Shown: positions 1-12,187 of the stretch, piece after piece
Layout: every line of letters begins with the position of its first letter
Position numbering within the stretch: position 1 is the stretch's first letter
NCBI RefSeq assembly: GCF_000801105.2
Contig: NC_079519.1
Coordinates: 26,635,288-26,699,287, forward strand
Source of the DNA: Raphanus sativus
Taxonomy: Eukaryota; Streptophyta; Magnoliopsida; Brassicales; Brassicaceae
Direction: 5' to 3'
DNA length: 64,000 bases
Translations under genes and position numbers: made by a program
Notes under the pieces: model-generated
What the model was told of the DNA's origin: nothing
What the model saw: the letters and a program-made list of their open reading frames with translations, nothing else
Databases searched by the model: none

Positions 1-70
1 ATCAACGATGATGGTTATCTGATCTTTTCTACCTTTTTTACATGTGTAGATGACATAATTAATCTACTAA

Positions 71-660
71 TCTATCTTATTAAAACAGAAACATTATGAC
101 TTTTTCTAGGTGGATTTTTAAATTGGACCTACTATTAGATATGATATATTTTCTGATCCTATTAACTAACAATTAATGTTAGTAAATTATTTTCTTATTC
201 TATGCTAACTTAATACCTTATATACATTCATTTTATCAGTTGGCCCATTTTCTTTCTATTCAAAAAAAATATTTTCTTTCCTAATTGATTTCATAACCAA
301 CATGCAGTAATGTTAAATTTGAGATTTCATAATCACCATCCAATAAGTCTATGCGATGATCACCATGCAATACATTACTCCTTAACCAATTAATTTTATA
401 TAATAGTCGTATTATATGATATATTCAAAGTGGATTAAAATCAAACTTATTAACCCATTACTTTTTAACCAATTCAAACATGATTATATATCGGATTACC
501 GGGTTTACTGGCTCGACGATCTAAATTAGATTTAAAAATGTTGATTCAAACGCAGTTTTTTAAATAGACAAAATTCTTACATATTAAATATTTGTAACAT
601 TGTTAACAAAATTGTGAATCATAAAATATTCCGCGCTTCCGAAGCGCGGTCATGATCTAG
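71..660 (+). mobile_element. Non-autonomous Helitron A, left arm only
   Basis: Starts TCTATCTTATT and ends CTAG, with a perfect 19-bp hairpin (CCGCGCTTC-C-GAAGCGCGG, 631-649) just before the terminal CTAG. It sits between A and T, as Helitrons do. The right arm around 62,780-62,790 has the unoccupied site, so the insertion followed the split of the two arms. No coding capacity is seen in its 590 bp. Confidence 0.88.
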
Positions 661-691
661 TTAGTTGAGAAATAAGAGTCAATCCGAATAA

Positions 692-1539
692 TCTATACTA
701 TTATTATCTATTATCTGCGAAGTGATTTTTCGCAACGGAACTCTCACGTTAAAAGTTAGACTGGTTAATATCGCTTATACCCTTAATGAATAAACATATA
801 AATTATCTATAAATAAAAACGAATTTTAATTTTATGATTAGATAACTGATTAAAATTAATAATGATAAGAATTATCTAAAATTTAAAAATATATTTTAAA
901 ATAAAAAATTACAGTGACTAATATTGTTTATATCCTTTTAGGATAAATATATAAATTACCTACAAAACAAATTAATAATGATAAGAATTATCCAAAATCT
1001 ACAAATATATTATAAAATAAAAAATTTAGAGTGGTCAATATCATTTATACCCCTAATGAATAAAACATAAATTAACCACAAAATAAAAAAAAATTTAATT
1101 TTTTGATTAGAATTAATATTAATAATAATTATCCAAAATCTAAAAGTATCTATTAAAATAAAACGAACTTATATTTATCATATTATTTTAATAAAAATTA
1201 TATTATTTTTATTTCAATCTAAACAATAAATATATTGATCCAATTATTACTTTTTGTAAGTAATTTTTTTTATGTTTAAATAGTATAGATGAGAAAAATA
1301 TATGTAATGAAAAATATAAATAATGGAAAAGAAATGGAAAATATAAGCAAAATATAAGTAAAAATAAGTGTACAAAAAGTGATAACAAAAGTATGAGATT
1401 TCAAAATCAAAAATATTTTTAATATGTTAGTATTTTCAAAAATTTAATACAATAATAAACATATATATTTTAATAAAATATATAAACTAATAAATATTCG
1501 GAAGAAAATTGTGCCCGCAAATGCGGGCAAAACACCTAG
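692..1539 (+). mobile_element. Non-autonomous Helitron B, present in both arms
   Basis: Begins TCTATACTATTATTA and ends with the hairpin GCCCGCAAATGCGGGC followed by aaaacacCTAG, flanked by A and T. Internal AT-rich blocks of about 190 bp recur in degenerate form (around 745-935, 915-1,050, 1,020-1,160). The mirror copy (62,252-62,750) has lost the 3' half, including the hairpin. No genes inside. Confidence 0.85.
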
Positions 1540-1602
1540 TTTCCCCTAAAAAGTAAATAAAATAGGTTTAGCGGACTATGAAGGGTCTACCAATCTATAT
1601 AA

Positions 1603-1809
1603 GGGCATAATTAACTCCGGTTTTTTAGCCGGGATTCTTAACTCATGATTTGACATTTTTATATATATTTTTCGGCTAAAAACAACTCTTATATCTTTTA
1701 TTTAAGAAATAATTCTTAACTTTTCTTAGTTAAAATCTAAAAAAAACTAAAAATCGTCTCTTGACTGAAGTTAAGAACCTCGGTTAAAAAGTCGGGGTTA
1801 ATCATTGTC
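1603..1809. mobile_element. Tourist-like MITE
   Basis: About 207 bp with imperfect terminal inverted repeats of about 37 bp (GGGCATAATTAACTCCGG at the left, a diverged inverse at the right), flanked by TAA on both sides, the usual PIF/Harbinger target duplication. Its equivalent in the right arm lies inside a deletion. Confidence 0.6.
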
Positions 1810-1835
1810 TAAGGAGCATGTCACAAACACAAGCC

Positions 1836-2479
1836 GAGGCCGTTGTAGTGTTTGTGGTCTCTTTCCATCGGCCTCAAAACCAACCTACGATGCCTTCCTG
1901 CATAACATTTGCTAATTCTTATGATCAAAAAGATCCATCTCTTCTAGAACAACACATTATTTGGGTCTAGTGATGGGCTGCAACACTTTCTGTTTCATTA
2001 ACTGGACTTAAATTAGTCAATGAGGCCTAATCATGTAGAGCTTGCCACCTCGACCGACCTTTTGTGGTCGTCATATGACGCTTTGCTTTCTAATGACACA
2101 AGCATGAATCATGCTCATCATTAATACATTAGGATAACGTTAACAATGGACCAACCATACTTTATACTACAGACAAAGTTAAACGTAGTAATCATATAAT
2201 CTTTCCTTCGACGCCTTGGTGATGCTTTTTAACTATGGTACCAAATAATTTTATTTTTCAATAAAATACATAAATTAGACAGTCTCGTAACTTAACAAGT
2301 AACTCCATGTATATGTAAATGGTGTATAAACGACTATAGTTTATACGAATAGTTCATGTTAAGTTGTCCGTCCTTGTGTTGCGTTATGGTGTGCTGTATA
2401 TTTTCTTTTTTTCTAATAGAATTTTAAATTTATTCAAAACTTAGGTACAAATAATGCATCTTTCTATAAGAAAAAAAAA
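1836..2479. other. Gene-free conserved intergenic segment
   Basis: This stretch pairs with about 61,605-62,246 of the other arm. I see no gene, RNA or mobile-element termini in it on either strand. Confidence 0.6.
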
Positions 2480-3854
2480 GGAAAATTGCCAAAAAAGAAC
2501 AAAAAAATAAGGTTGTTGTTCCCCTGGTATAAAACCAACATAAAATTGTCCCAATAGTATAATATTTCTCATAATCCCAAAACTAACCCTATAATTAATC
2601 TAACTAAACATAATTTAAAAGTTAATTTGAATTAAAAAAAATATTATCAAGTGGTTGATAATAATCAAGATTCTACGTGGAGGCTTAAGACCAGCATACC
2701 TTTTCAAAAATATTTGATTAACTATAATCTAGTCTCTGACATCTTGTGTGTAATAGGTTAGTTGTTCATTGTGATCAGTATTTGATTGGATCGTCTAATT
2801 GATGTGGTCAGTTAGATATATATGTGTTCCGTCACCTTGTTTCAAAATTTAGGTTGACAAAATGCAATGATTATATAGTTTTAGTATTTACTGTTATCAT
2901 TACGGCTTCAAATCGGCTAAGCTATCTTCTTCCATATCAAAATCATCCACAACCATTCTTTTTAAATCCTCTAAAGTAGAATTTGATTCCAATAACTGTA
3001 GTCTAACCCATTTGTCATCAGCAGAAAAAACTCATACAGTAGTTTCACCTAATTTTCAAACACCACATATGGTATAAATATGCATCATAAAGAACAAGAG
3101 TTTGTGAAAAAATTCAAAAGAAAAGCTATAGAAAAACCATAGATTGATGAAGAAGATAATGGAGAATCATTTTTTTTTTAGTTTTTGACAAGTAAAATCG
3201 AAAATAACACGTTTTAGGAAGTTAGAATATTTTTAGAAGATTTTTAGAATATTTCCTTAACTGAAACTTTCATTAATTTTCGCAAAAATCAGGTAATCTT
3301 ATCAGTAAAAGGCGCCTTCTAAAAGTTTAGAAGATTGACAAAAATCCAGAACACGCTTTCTACTTTTAGTATACTTTTAGTAGACGGAAGAGTATATTTT
3401 AGAAAACACATTCCGCGAAATCTAGAATACTTAATAAAAGTAGAAGATTCTTCTAGACGAAAAGTAGATAGTTTTAGGATTAGTAGAATGCGCATTCCAT
3501 TTTTTTAGAAAATTAGTAAATAGTAGAATGTATGTTCTAAAAATAGTAGATGAACATGTTTATTTTAGAAATCACTTTCTACTATACCATTTTCCCTAGA
3601 AGGAACATTCTACTTTTAGTAGAACATATTTTCAAATTTTTATTTATCAACTTTTTGAAGAAAAAAAATACCAGCTTGTGTATGTAGATGTTTTATTAAT
3701 TGTTTATATTTTTAATATTTTTTTTATTCACAAAAGTATTTATTTCATTATTTTTCAGAAATACAAAGGGTAAAAAGGAGAAAAATTAGACAAAAAATGA
3801 TTTATACCAAAAGGACAGCACTTTTGTTTTTTTGTTCTCTATTGGCAATTTTCC
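2480..3854. mobile_element. MULE-like terminal-inverted-repeat element, left arm only
   Basis: The ends are inverted repeats of about 27 bp (GGAAAATTGCCAA then AGAACAAAAAA; mirrored at 3,828-3,854). The flanks are A-rich 9-mers (2,471-2,479 and 3,855-3,863) that could be a 9-bp Mutator-type duplication, though low complexity weakens this. There is no transposase frame. The 3' third (3,350-3,640) is packed with TCTAC/GTAGA words. The right arm lacks it. Confidence 0.7.
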
Positions 3855-3868
3855 CAAAAAAAATAGAA

Positions 3869-4340
3869 TTAAGCCTTAAAAGTGTTTAGAAAAGAATTCG
3901 AAAGAACCAAAGTTTCCATGCTTATTTTGAACCAACTTGTCCAGATAAGTAATCGGTCGATTAGAAGGCTTTGGAGGCTCTCCAACTCCACGAACATTTG
4001 GCTCATACCAGATAGCGTAAACCACTGCTTGGAAGCAATACAAAAATAAGAAAATGGAGCTTCTCTCTTGTAGTCCATCCATCCACCAGTTTTTGAACCA
4101 AGAGAGACCATTGGATTCGACAACTTGTACCAGCCAGATCTTTAATAGTTCCAAGCCAAACACATTCTCAGAATAAGAACATTCAAAAAATGGTTTCTTC
4201 TTTATGTGACAGAGTTACAGAACCAACAAATAGAGACAGTTTGTGGGTTCCACTCGAGTAGATGATCTCCTGACGATAATTTGTTATGAACCACAATCCA
4301 TGTAAAAAATGAGTCTTAGGAGTTGCTTCTAGAAACAAGA
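3869..4340 (-). pseudogene. LINE remnant, zf-RVT-like C-terminal part
   Basis: Read on the minus strand, the open segment contains AIWYEPNVRGVGEPPKPSNR followed by ITYLDKLVQNKHGN. This is like the tail of plant non-LTR retrotransposon polyproteins after the reverse transcriptase, where an IWxERNxR...P..R..L.D..V motif is common. Upstream a CWFCNS motif suggests the preceding zinc-binding part. Frames are broken and no reverse transcriptase is nearby, so it is debris. The mirror copy is at 59,770-60,241. Family assignment is from motif memory. Confidence 0.55.
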
Positions 4341-4599
4341 CTCATTTATACCATAAATTTTTTGGTGACTCCAACCTTATGATGTGGTGAAATCGGGGCG
4401 AAAATCTCCAACCTTATAAAAGAAAAAAAACTAATATAACCTTAATTCATTAGTTAATTAATAAAATAACTCCAAATTTATTTTAATTACTTATTTTATT
4501 TCCGTACTTGTTTTATCTTTAATTCTTTGAAATCAAAAACTATAATTACGAAAATAACATTACTCACAAATTTATTTTGTTCACGTTTTATATAACCAC

Positions 4600-5085
4600 A
4601 TACTTATTTTTACTTTTATTTGGTGACACATTTATTCTAAATGCTATAGACTTATAATTAGATTGCTACAGATTTATTTTAGTAAATTTGTCACGTTTAG
4701 TCACAGATTTATATTTTTTACAGATTTAATTAAGTTTAGTTTTTTTGTCTGACATATTTAATTAATTTGACATATTTTTATAAGAATCGATAGACTAGTT
4801 TTTCTTTTGGTCACCAATTTACCTATTTTTGACAGATTAATTTGGGTTTCAATAGATATATTATTCTTTGGCCACATGTTTAAATAATTTTGAGACATTT
4901 AATATAGATTTGATAGATTTAATATCTTCTGACCACAAATTTACGTAATCTAGACATATTTAATATGAATTTGATAGATTTATTTATTTTTAACCATAGA
5001 TTTAATACAATTTGACAGATATTTTTTTACTTAAACGAGAGATTTGTTAATTTTTTGTCACATATTTAAATTTGACTTAGCTAAA
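4600..5085. repeat. Degenerate ~61-bp AT-rich tandem repeat
   Basis: Successive units each hold the pattern (T)GG/ACCAC..ATTTA, then GACA.ATT(T)AAT, then TTGATAGATTTA. The clearest units begin near 4,807, 4,869, 4,929 and 4,991, spaced about 60-62 bp. The array is also present in the other arm at about 58,990-59,480. Confidence 0.6.
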
Positions 5086-5268
5086 CTGGTTATTGAAAAC
5101 CGGATTTAACCATTAAATTCTGAGTTTTTTTAGTATTCGGACAATCAAGAAATAAACCGAGATATTTCTAAAAAACAAGTTAAATTATGTAAACTAAAAT
5201 TAATTAAAGTAAAAACAAAACTTAATTAACCAAGAAAAAAATCCCTAATCTACAAAAGATCCAGCATA

Positions 5269-6103
5269 CAGGGCCGTCTCAAACTTTTCACGGATCCTGT
5301 TCAAAAAAAAAAACTTCTTTTAATAATCTGAATTTTTTTTGATTTTTTTTATAAAATAATATTATAATATAAAATAAATACATTAATTTAATTATTTATA
5401 ATCTAAATAACACCAATTTTTTTGTTATTAATGCAAAATCATTGATCAAATCATTAAACTTGTTTACTTAGTATTTTTCAATGCAAAATCATCGATCAAA
5501 TCATCAGATTTACATTTTCTAATTTTTTCAGTTTTTTACGTTTATTATATCCACAATCAGAAATCATAATCTATAAATATAATAGAGTAACAAAATCCGG
5601 ATAGTAAATATACTCTTGATTAGACAAGTCAATCTTTTTTCTTGTAAAAAGAAGTTGTATGTTAGCTTTATTTTCTTCGTGTTTGCTATTTTTAATTAAA
5701 AATGGTGAAAAAATATATTTTGTTCTACGTATTTATAATCACTAATTGATAATTGTTTCCTCAACATAATCAATTAGAATATTAACTTTTTATACTACCA
5801 TTGAATATTATAACAAACATCAACAACTATTTATTACTTTCCAAAATATATAATTGATATAAATACTAAGTATTTCCTAATTTATTGTCTTTTAGTTGGT
5901 TATATAAACAAAATAAAAAGTTGCAATTTACATTTATTGGTTATGAATACGAGAACTAAATTAAAATATAGTCATTCTGATTTTTTTATAAAAATATGAT
6001 TTTAAATTTATAACTATTAGTAAAACAAAAAAAAATTATGGACCCTCTAAAATTTTGGACCCTGTTCGACCGCTCCACTAGCACGTGCTAAAAGACGGCC
6101 CTG
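5269..6103. mobile_element. hAT-type non-autonomous element, left arm only
   Basis: An 835-bp element bounded by CAGGGCCGTCT and its inverse AGACGGCCCTG, with the 8-bp target duplication CCAGCATA at 5,261-5,268 and 6,104-6,111. The right arm near 58,820-58,830 has a single CCAGCATA, the empty site. The interior is AT-rich and non-coding. Confidence 0.92.
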
Positions 6104-6278
6104 CCAGCATATGTTCTTCTTCGATGAGGTTACGATTTCACCATCATCAATCAGTAAAGCTCTTTTGATATCACTGTACATAATACATATTGTGTGACTT
6201 ATTATTATGAGGAAAGAATCCAACTAAAGCAGATTAGATCACAACTATTCTACGAATAAATTATATGAGAGATACAGA

Positions 6279-6499
6279 CCCGGGGTGGATCCACTTGAAG
6301 AGGTGTGAGATTAGTTGACATCAGTAAAATAATAAAAATTAGATTTGTAGGCTATAAACATCAATCTTCTGCTTCAAAAGTGGTTTGACTTTAGGTAACC
6401 GAAAATCTACAAATCTCAGGTTCAAACCCCTTTATGACCATTTTCACATTTTATATTTAACCTTTGACACCAGTAAAATTTAATGTTGGGACCGCCTCT
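6279..6499. mobile_element. hAT MITE, in both arms
   Basis: About 221 bp between two copies of GATACAGA (6,271-6,278 and 6,500-6,507). The ends are CCCGGGGTGGATCC and an inverse related to AGAGGCGGTCC, a weakly conserved hAT-style terminal pair. The interior contains GGTTCAAACCC, resembling a tRNA B box, probably incidental. The right-arm copy is split by Helitron F. Confidence 0.65.
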
Positions 6500-6507
6500 G
6501 ATACAGA

Positions 6508-7485
6508 TCCGCCGTGCCTGTTTGGCAAAAAATGAAACAATGACTTAGAGCATCGATTTGATTTCAAATAAATTTAGAGGCATGTCTACAAATACTCTTT
6601 TTCATATGGTTTAAATTTTTGTTTCTTCTTACAAAATTAATCTTTTTCTTTTGAAACTGTTTTTTACAAAATTAATCTTTCTTTCTAACTCTCCACTTTT
6701 TTATATTTAACCTCACGACAATGAATTATATTTTCATTAGCTTCGCATTTGGTAATTAACTTATTCCATTTTACTTACTTAAGAAGTTATATTATATAAA
6801 TTATTGCATTATGGATCATAGTTCTATATAAAATTTATATTTTTGTAAATTTTTTATTTTTATGTCAACAAATAGTTTATTTATAAATTTAATTTCCTTA
6901 AAATTTTACGTATTATAAATTTACTTATTTAAAATTTTGGCTATTTTTTATTGTGCTTTAGGCAGCAAAAGATTAGAGTTAATCTAAGTAATTTTCAAAA
7001 GAAATGGCCTTTTACCAAAACGTCATAAATATAATAATTCACTTAGACAAAAAAATATAATAATTCACCCACAACGTCTTCTACTTAACCGTAAATTAAA
7101 ATAATATGACTGTTAGGAAGTTTGGTCGCTCGATCTTTAATTAAATTAGAATAATTCCCCACTTCTAGTTACTATTCGTAATGAAGACAAAACATGTATA
7201 ATAAAAAAACTTAGGTGAAGGTTGCTGTAACCATTGAGCTAACTGATCTCAACCGCAGCCACTTGAAGACAAATAATTCGTACAAATATATAACTAAATT
7301 GCAATAATTACAATAGGTGCGTTTTATTACCTCTTATGATTCTAAGCAAAGTTTGTCGCTCTGTAAGCAAGGCGAGAGATATTAGTTATACACTTAAAAG
7401 TTCTATCAGTTTACCACAGAAGTTGAAGCATCTCGTTAATTGTTTCGTTAAAGTAATACGATTGTTCTCGGAGGTAGAAGCACTA
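6508..7485 (+). promoter_or_regulatory. SCAR4 upstream region, left
   Basis: About 1 kb upstream of the SCAR4 start codon, AT-rich, with no gene seen. At 7,218-7,260 the minus strand reads GTTAGCTCAATGGTTACAGC, similar to a tRNA A box, but there is no folded tRNA and no downstream B box. Conserved in the other arm (54,477-55,455). Confidence 0.4.
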
Positions 7486-10400
7486 ATGACGTTGACGAGA
7501 TACCGGATACGGAACGAGTACGGCTTGGCGGATAAGGAGCTCTACAGCGATAAGGAAGATGCTGAAGATTTGCTGGAAGGTTCATCAATGGCCGGACTCG
7601 TCGGCCTTTTGCGCCAGCTTGGCGACCTCGCTGAGTAAGTTCTCTCTCCCTATTTGAGTTTTGTTCATCATATTTTAGTATTTATCTAAGATATTTCATT
7701 CATGATTATTTGAAAACCAATGTTTCAACTCTGTCCTTATTTTCACATTTATGTGTCGTGTCTATTTTACGATATAATAAGGTTTGCTGGTGAAGTGTTC
7801 CATAACCTGCATGAAGAACTAATGACAACTTCAGCACGAGGGCAAGGTTTGGCAGTTCGTCTTCAACAGCTTGAAGCAGAAGTTCCTAATTCAGTTGAGA
7901 TACCTATTCTGTCTCAAACGGATCATTCAACATTCTTTTACGAACCAGGCGAGTCATTTTTGATCTTACTATAGCTTAATTATACTAATTACAAGAGCTA
8001 TGAGCTATTAGATTCTTCTTTTAGAGCATGTCCAACGGAAGGCTGTGACTGAATTTCTAATGATTAAAAGAAAAGAAAAAAAGAAATTTGTTCAAAAAAA
8101 TACAACAATCGGTCCTTGAATTAGTGCCTGGAAGAAACTCTCTGTAACTTTTCCTTCCACATGTCATTTGCATCAATGGTTTAGACATTTGATTTTTATC
8201 CTTTAAACACAACAAATTAAAATAATATATTTTTTACTTTTAAAAACCTGTTTTTAAGAGCATGCGCAGTACAAGTCTCTAGCACCATTTCTCAACAATT
8301 AAAAAATATAAAAAATTCAGAAAGAATAAATATAAAGTAAAAAGAAAGAGAGAGAGGAGTAGGAACGATTGGTCAAAAATAGACTTTCTTGTTTGTTGTA
8401 AAGATTAGTTTTCCACTTGTCATCTTTTTAATAGTATAAAGCTTTTGATAAAGATAGATTTAATTGTGGAAGAAAATTTATGTAAAAATATTAATATACT
8501 AAGTTGAAAGATTGGATTCAAGAAACAAAACCAATGCTGATGCTCTAAAATCTTATCGTTAAGGTTGCTCTAAAGTCCTCTTATGCACAAATATTTCAGG
8601 GTTGGAATGGCATTGTAATTTGCAAACAGAAGAGAATCTAATTTCTCCAAGCAAGTTGCCTCATTGTATTACGGATTCATATGAGGAATGCCGTGGTCCG
8701 CCACAGCTCTACCTTCTTGACAAGTACAAGTTTCAGTAAATAGATTCAAGGAAGTTTCAGAAGTCTTAATTATAATAAAACTTGGCTTACAAGTTTGTCA
8801 TTTGTCATTTTTTCTGCTGTCTTTAAGGTTTGATGTTGATGGGTCTGGATCATGCTTGAAGCGTTACTCTGACCCATATCTGTTGAAGACGCTTACTGCA
8901 TCAGCAGTCCTGGGAACATCACAACTCAGCAAAGATGAGAGACCAAACAAACCAAAGGTATTCATGTAATACATATTCTTATTCTCAATTTACTTAACTA
9001 CTCAGATCTTGTCACTGTCTTGTCCAAAACAAGCATCTAGAATGCAGAATTGTGTATTTTATGTGGTACAATATTTTTCATCTACAGAAGAAAATATCAC
9101 ACATTAGTAATGGAGAGACGGCACTTGAGGATTCACAAACATCACATGCTAAGTGAGCACTCATGCTTTATATTTAGTTTTGTCTCAGCCATTACTGTTT
9201 CTCAAGTTAACATGATCAACTCTTTGATTTGGTGACACAATCTGCTTTTTGGATGGTACAGGTTGAATCAGCTCTTCTTAATGGACCATGTTGAGAACGG
9301 ACACAAAGATCCTGAATTTTATGTGAAACTAAAGAAAAGACATCTGAATGGACCTCCAATTGACTCAAGCTCAGGTTATATGGAGAAGTTCCTCAAGAGT
9401 CTGGATCAGTCATCTTCAGCAATGGAAACTAAAGTTACAGCATGCAACGTACGAGTAGACTTATCAACACCTTCTTTGGTTTATCTTCCAAGCAATGAAG
9501 ATACTAGAAAAGCGAAGGAAATGGAAGCCGTTGCTGATGATGAAAGACCTTATGTAGAGGGAGGAGCAATAATGGTTTGTGTAGAAAGAAGCTCTTTGGT
9601 GAATAATGACACAGATGCACCTGCTTCCACAGACGGTGATGACAAGGCTGATGGTAACTTGGATAATGCAGATGTGACTCAAACAGAGGTCCTGGCTTCT
9701 AATATTTTGTACCACTCAACGGAGGAAGGAGAATCTAGTCAGTTAAACGCATCAGAGGGTGGGACCAAAGATCTTCAAACAAATGACGTTGAGGATGCTC
9801 ATTCTCAACATGTCTTCAGTGTGGAGACTGGATCTGAGATGTCTTTAACTGGTTTGGTGGAAGACCAGTTCTCTTCCATAACCAATCAGGAGACAGAGAA
9901 AGAGCCTGATTGTCTTCTTATTCAAAACCAGCATATTAGCACATTTAACAACTTTGAAGATTTATCTATGCATGTTGATGCAGTACATGACAATGCTGTT
10001 CCAAGAGAAGATGAAACCAACACACAAGATGGATATTCCATGAGTACCGAACAGTCTGGACACATTTCAACTTTTGATATCAGTTCAGAAGCTGGAACTC
10101 TGATGTTAGATACTCCAAGAGATGGTCTCACAGGAAACATGAACCCCTCAGCCTTATCTTGTCAAGAAGACGCATTAGCCGACTCTGATCTAGGTGAGAT
10201 ATCATCAGATTCTGGACAAGAGGATCCACAAACCATGTCTATTATTGCAGATGTGAGTAGTGATGGTACTGATGGTGCAGCAGGTGATAACCATACTAGC
10301 CTGAATGATAAGGCCAGTGAGACCGTCCCCGAAGTGGACTTAGAAGTAGATCCGCAAGAGTGTCTTTTAGGTGCACAAGAATGTTTGTCACCTGAGTATT

Positions 10401-11777
10401 GCATACAGATACATGGCCAAGGTCAAGAGAGCCCATCAGAAACAGAGTCAGAAAATCAAACAGCAGCAGCCGAGTTACTTTCTTCACAAGATGTTCCACT
10501 TGGTGTTCAGTGTTCACCTTCAGAGGAAACACTAACAAGCAATGAAAAGCCTTACCGTTCAAGTGAAGCTGAAGGAGAAGCTCTTAATGCACCACACCAA
10601 GGAGCTATCACATCATTAAATGGTAATATCTCTGAGTCTGATCATTCCATGGAACCTACTACTGATCAAGAAAATTGCTTGGATGTGCCCATGTATCCCT
10701 TCTCCACGTCCCTCCATGAAGCACCTCAGGAAGATCCAGACATAAGGCCTCCACTTCCACCTCTCCCTCCAACACAATGGTGGATGGGGAAGCTGTTTGA
10801 TTCTGTTAAAACAACCGAGACTCAGTTCTCTCCAGCGCCATCACTTGCATACAATGAAGACACACATAATGGATTCGTTCAAGCGACCGCTGCACAAGAT
10901 TCCTCAGTTACAGCAGGTGAAAACCAAAATACTGATGTTTATACAGTTTCAGCACAAACTACTCTGAATGAACAGTCTCCTTCAGAATCAGTTGCTTGGA
11001 TGTCACTACTACTCACACCTGAAGTTACACCAGAGGCAGAATCAGCCCAAGGTTTAGAAGCACTTGAGTGGTTTAGTCAGAACTTCAAAGAGCATACCAA
11101 TACTAACCTTACAAAGCTAGAAGAGGAGCCTAAGCTTGATCAACCACCAGGGGAAACAGAACGAGACAATAAATCATATGAACAGAATGAGAAAGTTGAG
11201 AAGCTTCCAAGAGACAAGGAGTCTCTTGTTATCGGCATTGATAGAAGCATGGTGATTAATAATTACCTTAAAGTTTATATCTCTATGGTTAGTTTAGTAG
11301 TTATCTCTCTCGCTTACGTTGATCATGTGACTCTATTTTGTTTGAATGCAGTTGAGGAAGGTATCTGAACGAAACAGGACACAGCTTCGAGCTCGAGTGG
11401 AAGAGAATGATTCACTACTGGAGATCATACGCAGCAAGGTCAAACGCTCTTTTTTTTTTCCCTTTTGACTTCACTTAGCTTCTATAAAGTATAAACTACT
11501 AACTGATAAAATGTATTAGCAGTCATTCAACTTGAGACCAGCAGATGCATCGGTGAGACACAACTTTCAAGTAGCTGCTCCTATAACCAATTTGAAGGTC
11601 GCTGCAATTCTAGAGAAAGCCAATAGTCTTCGCCATGTCTCTCTCTCTAACCTTATTTGGTTTAATTTGGAAAATTACATGTATATATTATATCAAAAAG
11701 TGATTAATGTTTTTAATTATATGTAGGCAATGGCGGGAAGCGACGACGACCACGATTCAGATAGCTGGAGTGAATGA
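7486..11777 (+). CDS. SCAR4: SCAR/WAVE family actin regulator (SCAR4-like), left copy
   Basis: Nine exons: 7486-7634, 7782-7948, 8600-8723, 8828-8957, 9088-9152, 9262-11251, 11352-11438, 11523-11636, 11727-11777; 2,877 nt, 958 residues. The family scaffolds the WAVE complex and activates Arp2/3 actin nucleation at the plasma membrane. The N-terminal SCAR homology domain (residues 1 to about 210) is clear: [66 protein letters not shown] long acidic, low-complexity middle in exon 6 has a proline block ([17 protein letters not shown]). The C terminus has a WH2/verprolin segment, a central segment ([15 protein letters not shown]) and an acidic tail ending DSDSWSE with the key Trp. The start is the Met matching the family N terminus. 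Intron 2 has a GC donor (7,949-7,950) where the right copy has GT. Arabidopsis SCAR4, as I recall, is about 1,170 aa, so the middle is shorter here. Confidence 0.9.
8268..8545. mobile_element. Tourist-like MITE in SCAR4 intron 2, left arm only
   Basis: A 278-bp insert with ends GAGCATGCGCAGT and the inverse of GAGCATCAGCATTGG, flanked by TAA on both sides (8,265-8,267; 8,546-8,548). The equivalent right-arm intron (about 53,765-53,800) lacks it. Confidence 0.7.
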
Positions 11778-12187
11778 GAGTCTCCATGTAACCTATTCAT
11801 CATACACACACACACACATATCCTGTAGTTTGTATAGAAGAATTGTTAGCTTCTTCTCAGATTGTATTTTTTGTATCTGCTAATGTTTGTATTGCTCTGT
11901 TTCACACATATGCAATGTATGCCACTCTCAGTTTTTTTCTTACTTTCTTTATTGAAAATTTCAGTTAATGAATAATTCGTTCTAAGAACAACATTTCTGT
12001 GACTCAACAAAACTTCACCTATGTCTAAGAAAGGCAAAGAAGGAACCTCTACTATCCTCTTAATTACCAATATTGGTTTGTAACACACATATGATATGAC
12101 ATGACATATGAACAATAGAAAATATCCTCCTATATATTTATAATAACTCTTTGGTAAAACTCAAAATCGAATTCAACTCATCTGAAA
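11778..12187 (+). promoter_or_regulatory. SCAR4 3' region and ACOS5 promoter, left
   Basis: A 410-bp spacer between the SCAR4 stop and the ACOS5 start. A short AC-dinucleotide run (11,804-11,818, about 7 units) lies in the presumed SCAR4 3' UTR; the mirror run has about 13 units. A TATA-like stretch TATATATTTATAA (12,131-12,143) lies about 45 bp before the ACOS5 start codon. The two genes are in tandem on the same strand. Confidence 0.55.

Noticed and set aside
7218..7260. Possible tRNA gene (GTTAGCTCAATGG resembling an A box)
   Set aside because: No acceptor stem, no properly spaced B box and no cloverleaf could be built.
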